Shown here piece by piece: positions 17,324 to 25,855 of a stretch of DNA of 64,000 bases (the first letter of the stretch is position 1; each line of letters opens with the position of its first letter). The DNA lies in assembly GCF_928391935.1 (NCBI RefSeq), contig NZ_CAKMTD010000004.1, positions 1-64,000 on the forward strand, written 5' to 3'. The position numbers and the translations under genes were made by a program. The notes beneath the pieces are model-generated. The model saw only the letters and a program-made list of their open reading frames with translations, was not told where the DNA came from and ran no database searches. The DNA is from Rothia nasimurium (GTDB taxonomy: Bacteria; Actinomycetota; Actinomycetes; Actinomycetales; Micrococcaceae).

Positions 17324-17742
17324 CCTGGGCTATCTGGGCTACCGGCCTCATTCTGACCCTGGCTACCTGGGGTACCGTCTACCGCATCTGGAAGGGCCCG
17401 GCCCTGCTCGACCGGGTGCTGGCATCAGACGTTTTGCTGTCTATTCTGACCGCCGCCCTCTGCGTCCTCATGATCGTGACCGACAGCCAGTTCTTCATGA
17501 TCCTGATGGTTGCCCTGGCCATGATTGGTTTCGTGGGGTCGGTGACGGTGGCCCGCTTTGCCGATAACTCCAAGGCCGACGAGTCTGCCCCCGTTGCCCG
17601 TATCGCAGAGCTCCGCACCAGGGGGCGACGCCGTCGCGTCCGGGGGTCCGCCTTTGGGCCGGTGGTGCTGGCTGAGGATACCGACAAGCAGGACGCCCCA
17701 GGGGGCCACCCCGTCCGCGCTAGCCATGACCAGGGGGAATAA
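17320..17742 (+). CDS. mrpF: Mrp antiporter subunit F
   Basis: This 140-aa small subunit has three helices in the first 85 residues, with RIWKGPALLDRVLASDVLLSI matching the conserved MrpF loop. The C-terminal 50 residues are polar and arginine-rich and extend past the usual end of the family. The ATG overlaps the mrpE stop (ATGA), and the mrpG ATG follows its stop directly. Confidence 0.88.
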   Translation: MTWAIWATGLILTLATWGTVYRIWKGPALLDRVLASDVLLSILTAALCVLMIVTDSQFFMILMVALAMIGFVGSVTVARFADNSKADESAPVARIAELRTRGRRRRVRGSAFGPVVLAEDTDKQDAPGGHPVRASHDQGE

Positions 17743-18099
17743 ATGAACCTCGATACCGTCTTTGATGTTCTGACCGCCCTGTGCATGATCCTGGGGGCCC
17801 TCATGTCCCTGGGCGCTGCAATCGGCCTGGTACGCTTCCCCGACCTCTTAACCCGCCTCCACTCAGGCACCAAACCCCAGGTTTTTGGCCTCATGCTCAT
17901 GCTCCTGGCGGTTGCTTTTCACTTCCGCTCCTGGGCCCTGCTGCCCCTGCTGCTGGTGATTATGCTCCTGCAGATGCTCACCATCCCCATCTCCGGGCAC
18001 ATGATGGGCCGCTCCGGCTACCGCAACAAGCACTTCCGCAAGGACGACCTGCGCCACGACGACCTGCGGGCCCTGGTGGACGAGGTGGAGGGGAGCTAG
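17743..18099 (+). CDS. mrpG: Mrp antiporter subunit G
   Basis: This 118-aa last subunit has three helices and the conserved GALMSLGAAIGLVRFPDLLTRLHSGTKPQVFGL (residues about 17-48), a good MrpG signature. It starts directly after the mrpF stop behind CAGGGGG. A strong bidirectional terminator closes the operon about 50 nt downstream. Confidence 0.9.
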   Translation: MNLDTVFDVLTALCMILGALMSLGAAIGLVRFPDLLTRLHSGTKPQVFGLMLMLLAVAFHFRSWALLPLLLVIMLLQMLTIPISGHMMGRSGYRNKHFRKDDLRHDDLRALVDEVEGS

Positions 18100-18147
18100 G
18101 GAACCTAAGCCGCCTCCGTCCGTCCCTACCCCGCAAGGGGAGCAGAA

Positions 18148-18188
18148 AACCAAAAAAGGACCGCGAAATATGCGGTCCTTTTTTGGTT
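18148..18188. terminator. Bidirectional terminator of the mrp operon and OPT gene
   Basis: A perfect 17-bp stem, AACCAAAAAAGGACCGC and its complement, surrounds a 7-nt loop. Both strands end in a T-run inside the stem base, which suits the convergent neighbours. Confidence 0.85.
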
Positions 18189-18226
18189 CTCCGGTCCCCC
18201 TTCAAGAAGAGGGGGAGGGCAGGGGG

Positions 18227-20305
18227 CTAGGAGATGGTGGCGTCCTTCTTTGCCTTGCGGTAGAGGGCCCAGATCACCAGGATGAAGACGACCGGGGCTA
18301 GGTAGTAGCCGCCGCCCTCGACCCAGTTATCGCTGAAGATACCCAGGACCTCGGGGTTGCCTGCAGCGGCGATAATACCGGCGTTGAGCACGCCCCACAG
18401 GGATTCGCCCACGATCATGCCGGTTGCTACCAGCACGCCCATGCGCTCGGCACCCTCAGCATTGCGCTGCTTGGCTGCCCAGCGGTTGTAGAGGAAGCCC
18501 AGCAGGGCGCCGACGGGAATGATGAGGGTCAGGGCGACCGGCAGGTACATGCCCATGCCGACGGCCAGGGCAGGCAGGGAATACTTGCCCTTGGTGGTGG
18601 AGGTCAGAACCTCGTTGATGGCAATAATGACCACGCCGATGACGGCACCCAGGCCCAGCAGTTCCCAGTTGAGGGAGTTGCCGAAGATACCCTCAGCAAC
18701 GCTGGAGAGCAGGGCAGCCTGGGGAGCGGAGAGGGCTTCCTCGCCCGCGCCGGGGGAGCCTGCGAAGCCGAAGCCGGTCAGGAGCAGCTGCAGGACGGGC
18801 GGGATGATGGCAGAGCCGAAGAGTACACCGACCATCAGGGCGACCTGCTGCTTCCAGGGGGTGGCACCCACGAGCTGGCCGGTCTTGAGGTCCTGCAGGT
18901 TGTCGTTAGAAATTGTGGCGATACCGAAGACCACGGCGGCGGTGAAGAGGGTGTAGGCGACCAGGGAGGTGGTGTCTGCCTCGTTGCCGATCACGGTCTT
19001 GATGAGCAGGGCGGCTGAGAGGACGACGATGATACCCACACCTGAAATGGGGGAGTTTGAGGCACCGATCAGGCCCGCCATGTAGCCGCAGATGGAGGCC
19101 ACAATCAGGCCAACGAGCAGGACGTAGATGATGGAGAGGCCAATGAGGGCGCCGGTGTGGTGGGCGATGGCGGTGTCTTTGACGAAGAGCCAGAGCAGCA
19201 GGCCAACCGGGATCATGGCGCCGACGGTGACACCGGCAACGGTGGAGAAGGGGATGTCACGTTCGGTGATGTCGACGGTCTGGCCAGCTTGACGGGCGCG
19301 GGAGGCAACCAGGGAGTCCTTGATTCCCTTGACGATGGGGCCGATGATCTTGACCAGGGTCCATACCGCTGCAACTGCCATGGTGCCTGCGCCGATGAAG
19401 CGGACGTCCTGGGAGAAGGTTGAGGAGACAACATCAGAGATATCGCCGGACGCCGGCAGCAGACCTGAGGTGCGCATGGGCAGGAGCACCCCGTAGGAGA
19501 TGAGCAGGCCAACGATCATGGCGATACCGACGGCCAGGCCAACCAGGTGGCCGACACCGATGAGGGCCAGGGAGAAGGAGGTGCTGACCATGGTGCCACC
19601 TGCGCCGAGGCGGAAGAATTGGGTGAAGCCGCCTGCTACTGCTTTCAGGGAGGTCAGGATCGCGAAGCCTGCTGAGGCAAGGGAGCCCCAGAGAATCATG
19701 CGCAGGCCCTTCTGGTTTTCTTCGGCAGAGCCCTGGGCGTTGCCAACCTTGAGGACTTCAGCTGCTGCTACGCCCTCGGGGAAGGGCAGGTCTGAGCCGG
19801 TGACGAGGGCCCGGCGCAGGGGGATGGAGTAGGTGACGCCCAGGACACCGCCGATGGCGCAGACGAAGGCGGTGGTCCAGTAGGGGAAGCCTGCCCACCA
19901 GCCGATCATGACCAGGCCGGGCAGAACGAAGATAATTGCTGAAAGGGTACCGGCTGCCGAAGCGATGGTCTGCACAATGTTGTTCTCCATGATGGAGTGG
20001 TTCTTAAAATTGCGCAGAATTGCCATGGAGATAACGGCAGCGGGAATAGAAGTGGCGAAGGTGAGGCCAACTTTGAGACCCAGGTAGACATTCGCAGCGG
20101 TGAATACCAGGGTGATAAGACCACCGAGGATAACAGCGCGGAGCGTAAACTCGCGGACGGGACTGGAGGAACCAGTGGGGGCTGGGGCCTCTACTTTACG
20201 TGAGGACAAGATCAACTCGTTTCCAAAAAATATGCAAATGCGGTGCGTTTCAGGTGGAGCTGCTTCTGAAACCAGCCTCAACGATACTCCTGTCGCTTGG
20301 CACAT
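18227..20305 (-). CDS. OPT-family oligopeptide transporter
   Basis: This protein of up to 692 aa has about 16 hydrophobic segments. The N-terminal REFTLRAVILGGLITLVFTAANVYLGLKVGLTFATSIPAAVISMAIL is the hallmark of the OPT/YSL family, which imports small peptides or metal-chelator complexes by proton symport. The extra N-terminus before LSSRKVEAP is not conserved; a TTG at 20209, with GGAAACGAG upstream, may be the true start and would give 660 aa. It is convergent with the mrp operon. The substrate is not predictable. Confidence 0.85.
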   Translation of the reverse strand: MCQATGVSLRLVSEAAPPETHRICIFFGNELILSSRKVEAPAPTGSSSPVREFTLRAVILGGLITLVFTAANVYLGLKVGLTFATSIPAAVISMAILRNFKNHSIMENNIVQTIASAAGTLSAIIFVLPGLVMIGWWAGFPYWTTAFVCAIGGVLGVTYSIPLRRALVTGSDLPFPEGVAAAEVLKVGNAQGSAEENQKGLRMILWGSLASAGFAILTSLKAVAGGFTQFFRLGAGGTMVSTSFSLALIGVGHLVGLAVGIAMIVGLLISYGVLLPMRTSGLLPASGDISDVVSSTFSQDVRFIGAGTMAVAAVWTLVKIIGPIVKGIKDSLVASRARQAGQTVDITERDIPFSTVAGVTVGAMIPVGLLLWLFVKDTAIAHHTGALIGLSIIYVLLVGLIVASICGYMAGLIGASNSPISGVGIIVVLSAALLIKTVIGNEADTTSLVAYTLFTAAVVFGIATISNDNLQDLKTGQLVGATPWKQQVALMVGVLFGSAIIPPVLQLLLTGFGFAGSPGAGEEALSAPQAALLSSVAEGIFGNSLNWELLGLGAVIGVVIIAINEVLTSTTKGKYSLPALAVGMGMYLPVALTLIIPVGALLGFLYNRWAAKQRNAEGAERMGVLVATGMIVGESLWGVLNAGIIAAAGNPEVLGIFSDNWVEGGGYYLAPVVFILVIWALYRKAKKDATIS

Positions 20306-20419
20306 TTAAACTTCAGTGTGCATATATGCAAGAATCTGCTGAGCCTGCGCAAGGTGGTATCCCTTTTGTGAAAACGTAAAGGGCAGGGGTAAAGCCCGGT
20401 CGCTTTAATTTAAAAGAAG

Positions 20420-20455
20420 GGCCCCACCGGTGCGCTCACTAGAGCGGGTGGGGCC
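20420..20455 (-). terminator. Terminator of pgm
   Basis: A 9-bp GGCCCCACC/GGTGGGGCC stem with an inner GCTC/GAGC pairing is followed on the minus strand by TTCTTTTAAATT. Confidence 0.75.
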
Positions 20456-20475
20456 GCCGGAAATGGAGTTTGGCG

Positions 20476-22113
20476 TTAGGCGATGACGCTATCTACCAGC
20501 TTCTTCGCCTCAGCCTGCACTTGCGCCAGGTGGTCGGCACCCAGGAAGGACTCGGCGTAGATCTTATAGACATCTTCGGTGCCGGAGGGGCGGGCCGCAA
20601 ACCAGGCGTTGTCGGTGGTTACCTTTAGCCCGCCGATAGCTGCCCCGTTGCCGGGAGCCTCCGTGAGTTTAGCGGTGATAGTTTCACCCGCTAGCTCGGA
20701 GGCGGTGACGTCCGCTGGGGAGAGCTTGGCAAGCTTAGCCTTCTGCTCGCGGCTTGCGGCGGCGTCCACGCGGGCGTAGGCCGGTGCGCCGTGTTCTGCG
20801 GCGAGTTCGGCGTAGCGTTGGGAGGGGGTCTTGCCGGTGACGGCAATAATTTCGGCAGCAAGAAGGGCCAGGATGATGCCGTCCTTGTCGGTCGTCCAGA
20901 CGCTGCCGTCCCGCATCAGGAAGGAGGCACCTGCGGACTCTTCGCCACCGAAACCGATGGTGCCGGTGCTGAGGCCGTCCACGAAGTACTTGAAGCCAAC
21001 GGGAACCTCAACCAGCGTGCGCCCCAGTGCAGCTGCCACACGGTCAATCATGGACGAAGAAACCAGGGTTTTACCAATACCTGCATCCGCGACCCAGCCG
21101 TCACGGTGGGTGTAGAGATAGTCGATGGCTACCGCGAGGTAATGGTTGGGGTTCATGAGACCAGCATCGGGCGTCACTATGCCGTGGCGGTCGGAATCTG
21201 CATCGTTGCCGGTGGCGATATCGTACTTGTCGCGGTTGGCAATGAGGGAGGCCATGGCGTTAGGGGAAGAGCAGTCCATGCGGATCTTCTCGTCCCAGTC
21301 CAGGGTCATAAAGGCCCACCGGGGGTCCACATCGGGGTTCACGACGGTCAGGTTCAGGTCGTAGTCGGTGGCGATACGCTTCCAGTACTCAACGGACGCC
21401 GAACCCATGGGGTCTGCGCCGATGCACACACCGGCAGATCGGATAGCGTCCATGTCGATAACTTCGCCCAGCTCAGCAACGTAGGCACCCAGGTAGTCGT
21501 AGGTGCCGGTGGTGGTAGCGGCCTTCGCCTCTTCCAGGGGCAGACGCCTAACGTCAGCGTTCTTGCCTTCCAGCAGCTCATTGGCACGTCGGGCAATCCA
21601 GCCAGTAGCGTCGGAATCGGCTGGGCCGCCGTGAGGGGGGTTGTACTTGAAACCACCATCTGCGGGCGGATTGTGGCTGGGGGTAATAACAATACCGTCA
21701 GCCTGCCCTGTAGCGTCAGGGTTGGCGTTATGCACAATAATCGCGCGGGAGAGCGCCGGGGTAGGCACAAAACCGTCCGCCTCATCCAAGAGCACAGTGA
21801 CGCCGTTAGCCGCAAGAACTTCCAGGGCGGTATCCTGCGCGGGTCCAGAAAGGGCGTGGGTGTCCTTACCCATAAACAGCGGCCCGGTAATACCCTGTGC
21901 TGCCCGGTACTCAGCAATCGCCTGCGAAATCGCGGCGATATGTGCATCATTAAAAGAACTCTTCAGTGAACTACCCCGGTGCCCCGAGGTGCCAAAAGCT
22001 ACCCGCTGGGCGGGGTTGGTGAGGTCTGGGGTGCGCTCGCGGTAGGCGGCGAGCAGCTCATCAATGTTGACAAGGTCTTCTGGGGTGGCAAGGGTGCCTG
22101 CACGGTTTGACAT
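20476..22113 (-). CDS. pgm: Phosphoglucomutase
   Basis: This 545-aa cytosolic enzyme interconverts glucose-1-phosphate and glucose-6-phosphate, linking glycolysis to glycogen and cell-wall sugar synthesis. The catalytic phosphoserine loop reads [10 protein letters not shown] (residues about 42-51). The Mg site DADSDRHG is near 305, the sugar loop GGEESAG near 390, and the phosphate-binding RPSGTED near 510. All four loops of the alpha-phosphohexomutase family are intact and the length is standard. It stands alone with its own terminator. Confidence 0.95.
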   Translation of the reverse strand: MSNRAGTLATPEDLVNIDELLAAYRERTPDLTNPAQRVAFGTSGHRGSSLKSSFNDAHIAAISQAIAEYRAAQGITGPLFMGKDTHALSGPAQDTALEVLAANGVTVLLDEADGFVPTPALSRAIIVHNANPDATGQADGIVITPSHNPPADGGFKYNPPHGGPADSDATGWIARRANELLEGKNADVRRLPLEEAKAATTTGTYDYLGAYVAELGEVIDMDAIRSAGVCIGADPMGSASVEYWKRIATDYDLNLTVVNPDVDPRWAFMTLDWDEKIRMDCSSPNAMASLIANRDKYDIATGNDADSDRHGIVTPDAGLMNPNHYLAVAIDYLYTHRDGWVADAGIGKTLVSSSMIDRVAAALGRTLVEVPVGFKYFVDGLSTGTIGFGGEESAGASFLMRDGSVWTTDKDGIILALLAAEIIAVTGKTPSQRYAELAAEHGAPAYARVDAAASREQKAKLAKLSPADVTASELAGETITAKLTEAPGNGAAIGGLKVTTDNAWFAARPSGTEDVYKIYAESFLGADHLAQVQAEAKKLVDSVIA

Positions 22114-22261
22114 AGCCCTAATTAAACACTGAAGAACCAGTTGGACGCCGCACCTCGCCGTCCTGACGGAAAATAGGGGACGCGAGGACCTTTTATGACA
22201 GGACGCCCTGCCTACGCCCTGCGGGCAGGGGAACGCTAAGGGCTAAACCAGGGGCTTAGCC

Positions 22262-22290
22262 TTGAAGCCTGAGAAGGCCACGCATAGGCT
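22262..22290 (+). promoter_or_regulatory. Promoter of the rhodanese gene
   Basis: TTGAAG and TAGGCT are separated by 17 nt, an excellent match for a housekeeping promoter. The leader is about 25 nt and holds the AGAGAGG ribosome site. Confidence 0.65.
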
Positions 22291-22321
22291 GAAGGTGTTA
22301 CTACGAAAGAGAGGTTCAGTG

Positions 22322-22651
22322 ATGAACGAAGATATCCGCCAGGTCACTGTTGACGAAATCCCCGCAGGCGCTAAGATTCTTGACGTCCGCGAAGACTACG
22401 AGTGGATAGAGGGGCACATCGAAGGCGCCCAGCACATTCCCCTGGGCGAGGTGCCCGAGCGCTACGGCGAAGTTCCCCTCGATGAGGACGTCTACGTCAT
22501 CTGCCGCGCTGGTGGCCGCTCCCTGCGCGCCGCAGCCTATCTCACCCAGTACGGCTTCGACGCCATCAACGTTATCGGCGGTATGGGCGCCTGGCAGGAC
22601 GCCGAGAAACCCATGGTCTCAGAAAACGGCGAAACCCCGCAGGTTCGCTAG
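22322..22651 (+). CDS. Rhodanese-like domain protein
   Basis: This 109-aa single rhodanese domain begins MNEDIRQVTVDEIPAGAKILDVREDYEW. The active-site loop is CRAGGRS near residue 60, with the catalytic Cys present, so sulfur transfer is plausible. No transmembrane segment is seen. The ATG chosen has AGAGAGG 7-8 nt upstream; an in-frame ATG 60 nt earlier overlaps the promoter and is rejected. It is a single gene; the partner of the sulfur transfer is unknown. Confidence 0.88.
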   Translation: MNEDIRQVTVDEIPAGAKILDVREDYEWIEGHIEGAQHIPLGEVPERYGEVPLDEDVYVICRAGGRSLRAAAYLTQYGFDAINVIGGMGAWQDAEKPMVSENGETPQVR

Positions 22652-22670
22652 CTTGATGGTGGGTAGCTAC

Positions 22671-22732
22671 GGTTTTACCTGCGCAAGCCACCCGTAACGC
22701 CAGCCCCGAGCCAGGCTTGCGCAGGTAAAACC
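22671..22732. terminator. Long inverted repeat between the rhodanese gene and pabB
   Basis: Perfect 19-bp arms (GGTTTTACCTGCGCAAGCC) flank a 24-nt loop. No T-run follows, so a Rho-independent terminator is less certain than a palindromic repeat. Confidence 0.55.
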
Positions 22733-22746
22733 TTCGCCTGTCTCGT

Positions 22747-22752
22747 TACAAT
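22747..22752 (+). promoter_or_regulatory. Leaderless -10 of pabB
   Basis: TACAAT lies 6 nt before the GTG start at 22759. There is no ribosome-binding site. Confidence 0.5.
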
Positions 22753-22758
22753 AAGTCG

Positions 22759-24180
22759 GTGACCTCTCTAACCTGTCGTGCCCTGAACTTTCCGGTAGAA
22801 CCAGCCGCCGCCTTCCCCGTGCTGGCTGGTAGTTCTTCCTATGCTTTTTGGCTGGATTCAGCCCGCGACGAGTCGCCTATGTCCCGCTACTCCTACCTGG
22901 GGGCACCCCTGGGTGGGGGAGTGGTGCGCTATGCGCAGCCGGGGCGGGTGCAGGTGCTGGGCCCGGACGGACGCCCCCAGCGGGTGTACGACGATAGTAT
23001 TTGGCAGGTGCTCCCCGGTTTGGTGGAGGTTGCCGCCCACCCCGAGCTAGGCGAGGGTCAGGACGTCCCGCCCGCCGACGTCCTGCTGGGCGGCTATGTG
23101 GGGTATATGGGCTATGAGGCCCACGCAGACCTAGAGGTCACCGCCTTCCACAGTGAGCACCCCCAGCGGGTGGCCCGCACCCCCGATGCCCTCTGGATGC
23201 CCGCAACCCACTACCTGATCTACGAGCACGCGAGTGGGAAGGCCTGGCTGGTGGGGCCTGCTGGCTGGGTGGAAGAGACCGCGCAGAAGTTGCAGAAAAC
23301 CAGTTCTTCACCTGCGTCTATAGCTGGTCAAGAATATGCTTCGCGGGTTGTTTTACCCGACTTCCCCCTGCCCGACCGCACGGACTATATAGCCGCTATT
23401 GCCACCGCCCAGGCCGAGATCGCTGAGGGCAACAGCTACGAGGTCTGTCTGACGGCTGAGACCTCCCTGCAGCTGTCCGACCCGCTGGGCGCCGATGACC
23501 TTTTGAGCCTCTACCTGGCCCAGCGGCAGGCCAATGCCGCCCCCTACGCCGCCTTCCTGCGGTGCGATGACTTCACGGTGCTCTCGTCCTCGCCCGAAAA
23601 ATTCTTGACCGTCACCGCCGGGGGCCGTGCTGAAGCTAAGCCCATTAAGGGCACCGTGCCGCGGGGGGCGTCCGTCGCCGAAGATCAGCAGGCAGCCGCC
23701 TGGCTGGCGTCCGACCCCAAGACCCGGGCCGAAAACCTCATGATTGTGGATTTGCTCCGCAACGACCTCTCCCTGGTCTCCCACCCCGAGAGCGTACGGG
23801 TGCCGGTGCTGATGGGGGTGGAGTCCTACTCGACCGTGCACCAGCTGGTCTCGACCATCGTCTCCCAGCTGCGTCCGGGCATCACTGCCCTGGACGCTGT
23901 TGCCGCCTGCTTCCCCGGCGGCTCTATGACCGGGGCCCCCAAGGCTGCCACCATGGCCATTATCGACCGGCTGGAAGGCCGGGCCCGCGGGGTCTACTCC
24001 GGTGCCCTGGGCTACCTGGGCGCGGACGGCTCAGTTGCCCTCTCCATCGTCATCAGGACGCTGGTAGCCCACTCCGACGGCCTTATCACCCTGGCCGCCG
24101 GTGGCGCTATCGTCGCTGATTCTGACCCGGCCGCCGAATACGAGGAGATGGTCACCAAGCTCAAGGCAGCTACCCCTTAA
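22759..24180 (+). CDS. pabB: Aminodeoxychorismate synthase component I
   Basis: This 473-aa chorismate-binding enzyme converts chorismate to aminodeoxychorismate with ammonia from a glutamine amidotransferase partner, the first step towards p-aminobenzoate and folate. The motifs SSSPEKFLTV, KPIKGTVPRG, the catalytic region DLLRNDLS and PGGSMTGAPKAATM are all present. The family also includes anthranilate synthase TrpE; the KPIKGT lysine is the PabB-type residue. No pabA is next to it in the window. The start is a GTG with a -10 six bases upstream. Confidence 0.85.
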   Translation: MTSLTCRALNFPVEPAAAFPVLAGSSSYAFWLDSARDESPMSRYSYLGAPLGGGVVRYAQPGRVQVLGPDGRPQRVYDDSIWQVLPGLVEVAAHPELGEGQDVPPADVLLGGYVGYMGYEAHADLEVTAFHSEHPQRVARTPDALWMPATHYLIYEHASGKAWLVGPAGWVEETAQKLQKTSSSPASIAGQEYASRVVLPDFPLPDRTDYIAAIATAQAEIAEGNSYEVCLTAETSLQLSDPLGADDLLSLYLAQRQANAAPYAAFLRCDDFTVLSSSPEKFLTVTAGGRAEAKPIKGTVPRGASVAEDQQAAAWLASDPKTRAENLMIVDLLRNDLSLVSHPESVRVPVLMGVESYSTVHQLVSTIVSQLRPGITALDAVAACFPGGSMTGAPKAATMAIIDRLEGRARGVYSGALGYLGADGSVALSIVIRTLVAHSDGLITLAAGGAIVADSDPAAEYEEMVTKLKAATP

Positions 24181-24224
24181 AAAGTGCAAGTGCCTCCCAC
24201 TTTTCCCGGGGCACTTGCACTTTT
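24180..24224. terminator. Hairpin after pabB, copy B of a diverged repeat
   Basis: Perfect 15-bp arms AAAAGTGCAAGTGCC/GGCACTTGCACTTTT overlap the pabB stop codon. The terminal T-run lies in the right arm. The left half resembles the sequence at 998-1023. Confidence 0.7.
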
Positions 24225-24250
24225 CGCGGGGTAAATATCTGCCGGTCTAC

Positions 24251-24256
24251 TAGACT
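24251..24256 (+). promoter_or_regulatory. Leaderless -10 of pyrE
   Basis: TAGACT lies exactly 7 nt before the ATG at 24264, with an A-rich spacer and no ribosome site. Confidence 0.6.
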
Positions 24257-24263
24257 AAAAAGC

Positions 24264-24845
24264 ATGACTAACTTCTCCACCCCCCTGCCCATTGAAGAAG
24301 CCCGCGAACGCCTGCGCGAACTCATTAGCGAACTGGCCGTCGTGCGCGGCAAGGTCGTGCTGGCCTCCGGTAAGGAAGCCGACTACTACGTCGACCTACG
24401 CCGCATCACCCTGCACCACGAAGCCTCCCGCCTGGTTGGCCAGGTCATGCTCGACCTGCTCGACTCCGCCGGAATCGAATTTGACGCCGCCGGCGGCCTG
24501 ACCATGGGCGCCGACCCCGTCGGCCACGCCATCATGCGCACCGCAGGCGACCAAGGCCGCGCCATCGACACCTTCGTCGTGCGCAAGGCCCAGAAGTCCT
24601 ACGGCATGGGCCGCCAGGTTGAGGGACCCTCCGTAGAAGGACGCCGCGTCGTCGCCGTTGAGGACACCTCCACCACCGGTGGCTCCGCCCTCACCGCCGT
24701 CGAAGCCCTCCGCAAGGCAGGCGCAGAGGTTGTAGCCGTTGCCGTCATCGTTGACCGCGCAACCGGCGCCAAGGAACACATCGAAGAGGTCGCGGGCGTG
24801 CCCTGCCTCTACGCCTACTCCAAGACCGACCTAGGCCTGGACTAA
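24264..24845 (+). CDS. pyrE: Orotate phosphoribosyltransferase
   Basis: This 193-aa enzyme joins orotate and PRPP to give orotidine monophosphate in pyrimidine synthesis. The PRPP motif VVAVEDTSTTGGSAL is at residues about 130-144, and the N-terminal GKVVLASGKEADYYVDLRRITL matches the orotate-binding part. The length is typical. It stands apart from other pyr genes here and begins without a leader, so PyrR-type attenuation is unlikely. Confidence 0.93.
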   Translation: MTNFSTPLPIEEARERLRELISELAVVRGKVVLASGKEADYYVDLRRITLHHEASRLVGQVMLDLLDSAGIEFDAAGGLTMGADPVGHAIMRTAGDQGRAIDTFVVRKAQKSYGMGRQVEGPSVEGRRVVAVEDTSTTGGSALTAVEALRKAGAEVVAVAVIVDRATGAKEHIEEVAGVPCLYAYSKTDLGLD

Positions 24846-24914
24846 ACTTCTAGAAAACAACGATTGCGAAGGAGCCCCCGCGTGGGGCTTCTTTGCCTTG
24901 ATGAGGGGGATGGG

Positions 24915-25613
24915 ATGAACGAAGAACACAAGGACGCCCACACCGCCGGTAACAGTAACGCGGCGGCTGAGAGCGGAACCGAGAACCTAGCAGAAGCGGA
25001 GCGAGAAGTAGGCGTCGGCCCCTGGGAAGGCGAATGGCCAGAGGGCGACCACTGGGATCCTGAGCTACTGCGCGAGGGCGACCGCCGCAACGTCCTGGAC
25101 CACTACCGCTACTGGACCATGGACGCGATCATTGCTGATTTGGATACCCGCCGCCACTCCTTCCACGTCGCCATTGAAAACTGGCAGCACGACCTCAACA
25201 TCGGCACTGTGGTGCGCACCGCCAACGCCTTTTTGGCTAAGGAAGTACACATCATTGGCAAGCGCCGCTGGAACCGACGCGGGGCCATGGTCACCGACCG
25301 CTACCAGCACGTGCGCCACCACCCCACCGTCGACGACTTCGTAGCCTGGGCGCGGGGTGAGGGGCTTGCCATCATCGGCATCGATATCTTCCCCGACTCC
25401 AAGCAGCTGGAAACCTACGACCTGCCCAAGGACTGCGTGCTGGTCTTTGGCCAGGAGGGGCCGGGTCTGTCAGATGAAATCCACGCAGCCGCCGAGGCAA
25501 CCCTCTCAATTGAGCAGTACGGCTCCACCCGCTCCATGAACGCCGCAACCGCCGCCGGAATCGCCATGCACGCCTGGATCCGCCGCCACGAGTTTGGCCA
25601 GCGCGTCAGCTAG
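24915..25613 (+). CDS. SpoU/TrmH-family RNA 2'-O-methyltransferase
   Basis: This 232-aa SPOUT enzyme is predicted to methylate a ribose 2'-OH in rRNA or tRNA with SAM. The trefoil-knot motifs are visible: NWQHDLNIGTVVRTANAF (motif 1, with the conserved Asn and Arg), VLVFGQEGPGLSDEI (motif 2) and EQYGSTRSMNAATAAGIAMHAW (motif 3). The first 60 residues are acidic and not conserved. The ATG behind GAGGGGGA was chosen over a TTG start 51 nt upstream. The target nucleotide is unknown. Confidence 0.87.
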   Translation: MNEEHKDAHTAGNSNAAAESGTENLAEAEREVGVGPWEGEWPEGDHWDPELLREGDRRNVLDHYRYWTMDAIIADLDTRRHSFHVAIENWQHDLNIGTVVRTANAFLAKEVHIIGKRRWNRRGAMVTDRYQHVRHHPTVDDFVAWARGEGLAIIGIDIFPDSKQLETYDLPKDCVLVFGQEGPGLSDEIHAAAEATLSIEQYGSTRSMNAATAAGIAMHAWIRRHEFGQRVS

Positions 25614-25703
25614 ACCTGAGAGCGGACGCTCGCCCCGCCGGCGTCCGTCGAACTTGCCAGCTGCGCTACCTGCCGGCGTCCGCTGGTGGTGAGTGTCCAT
25701 GAA

Positions 25704-25744
25704 AATCGCGGAGTGCCCACACGTTTCGTGGGCACTCCGCGATT
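25704..25744. terminator. Long hairpin after the RNA methyltransferase gene
   Basis: Perfect 16-bp arms (AATCGCGGAGTGCCCA) surround a 9-nt loop. No long T-run follows. It separates the methyltransferase from the exporter gene. Confidence 0.6.
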
Positions 25745-25787
25745 CTCGTAAGCGCTTGCATTACTGCAAAATTTTCTTCATAAAGTA

Positions 25788-25817
25788 TTAACCTTGGGGG
25801 CACCTCGGGTCTACAAT
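25788..25817 (+). promoter_or_regulatory. Candidate promoter of the MFS exporter
   Basis: TTAACC and TACAAT are 18 nt apart, about 40 nt upstream of the ATG. The surrounding 60 nt are AT-rich for this window. Confidence 0.4.
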
Positions 25818-25855
25818 GGCACTGTCAGCCCACAATAGACACGGAAGGACGCGCC

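Noticed and set aside
20791..21969. A 392-codon antisense frame across pgm
   Set aside because: It is a shadow of a clearly conserved gene, with Gly/Val-rich nonsense composition.
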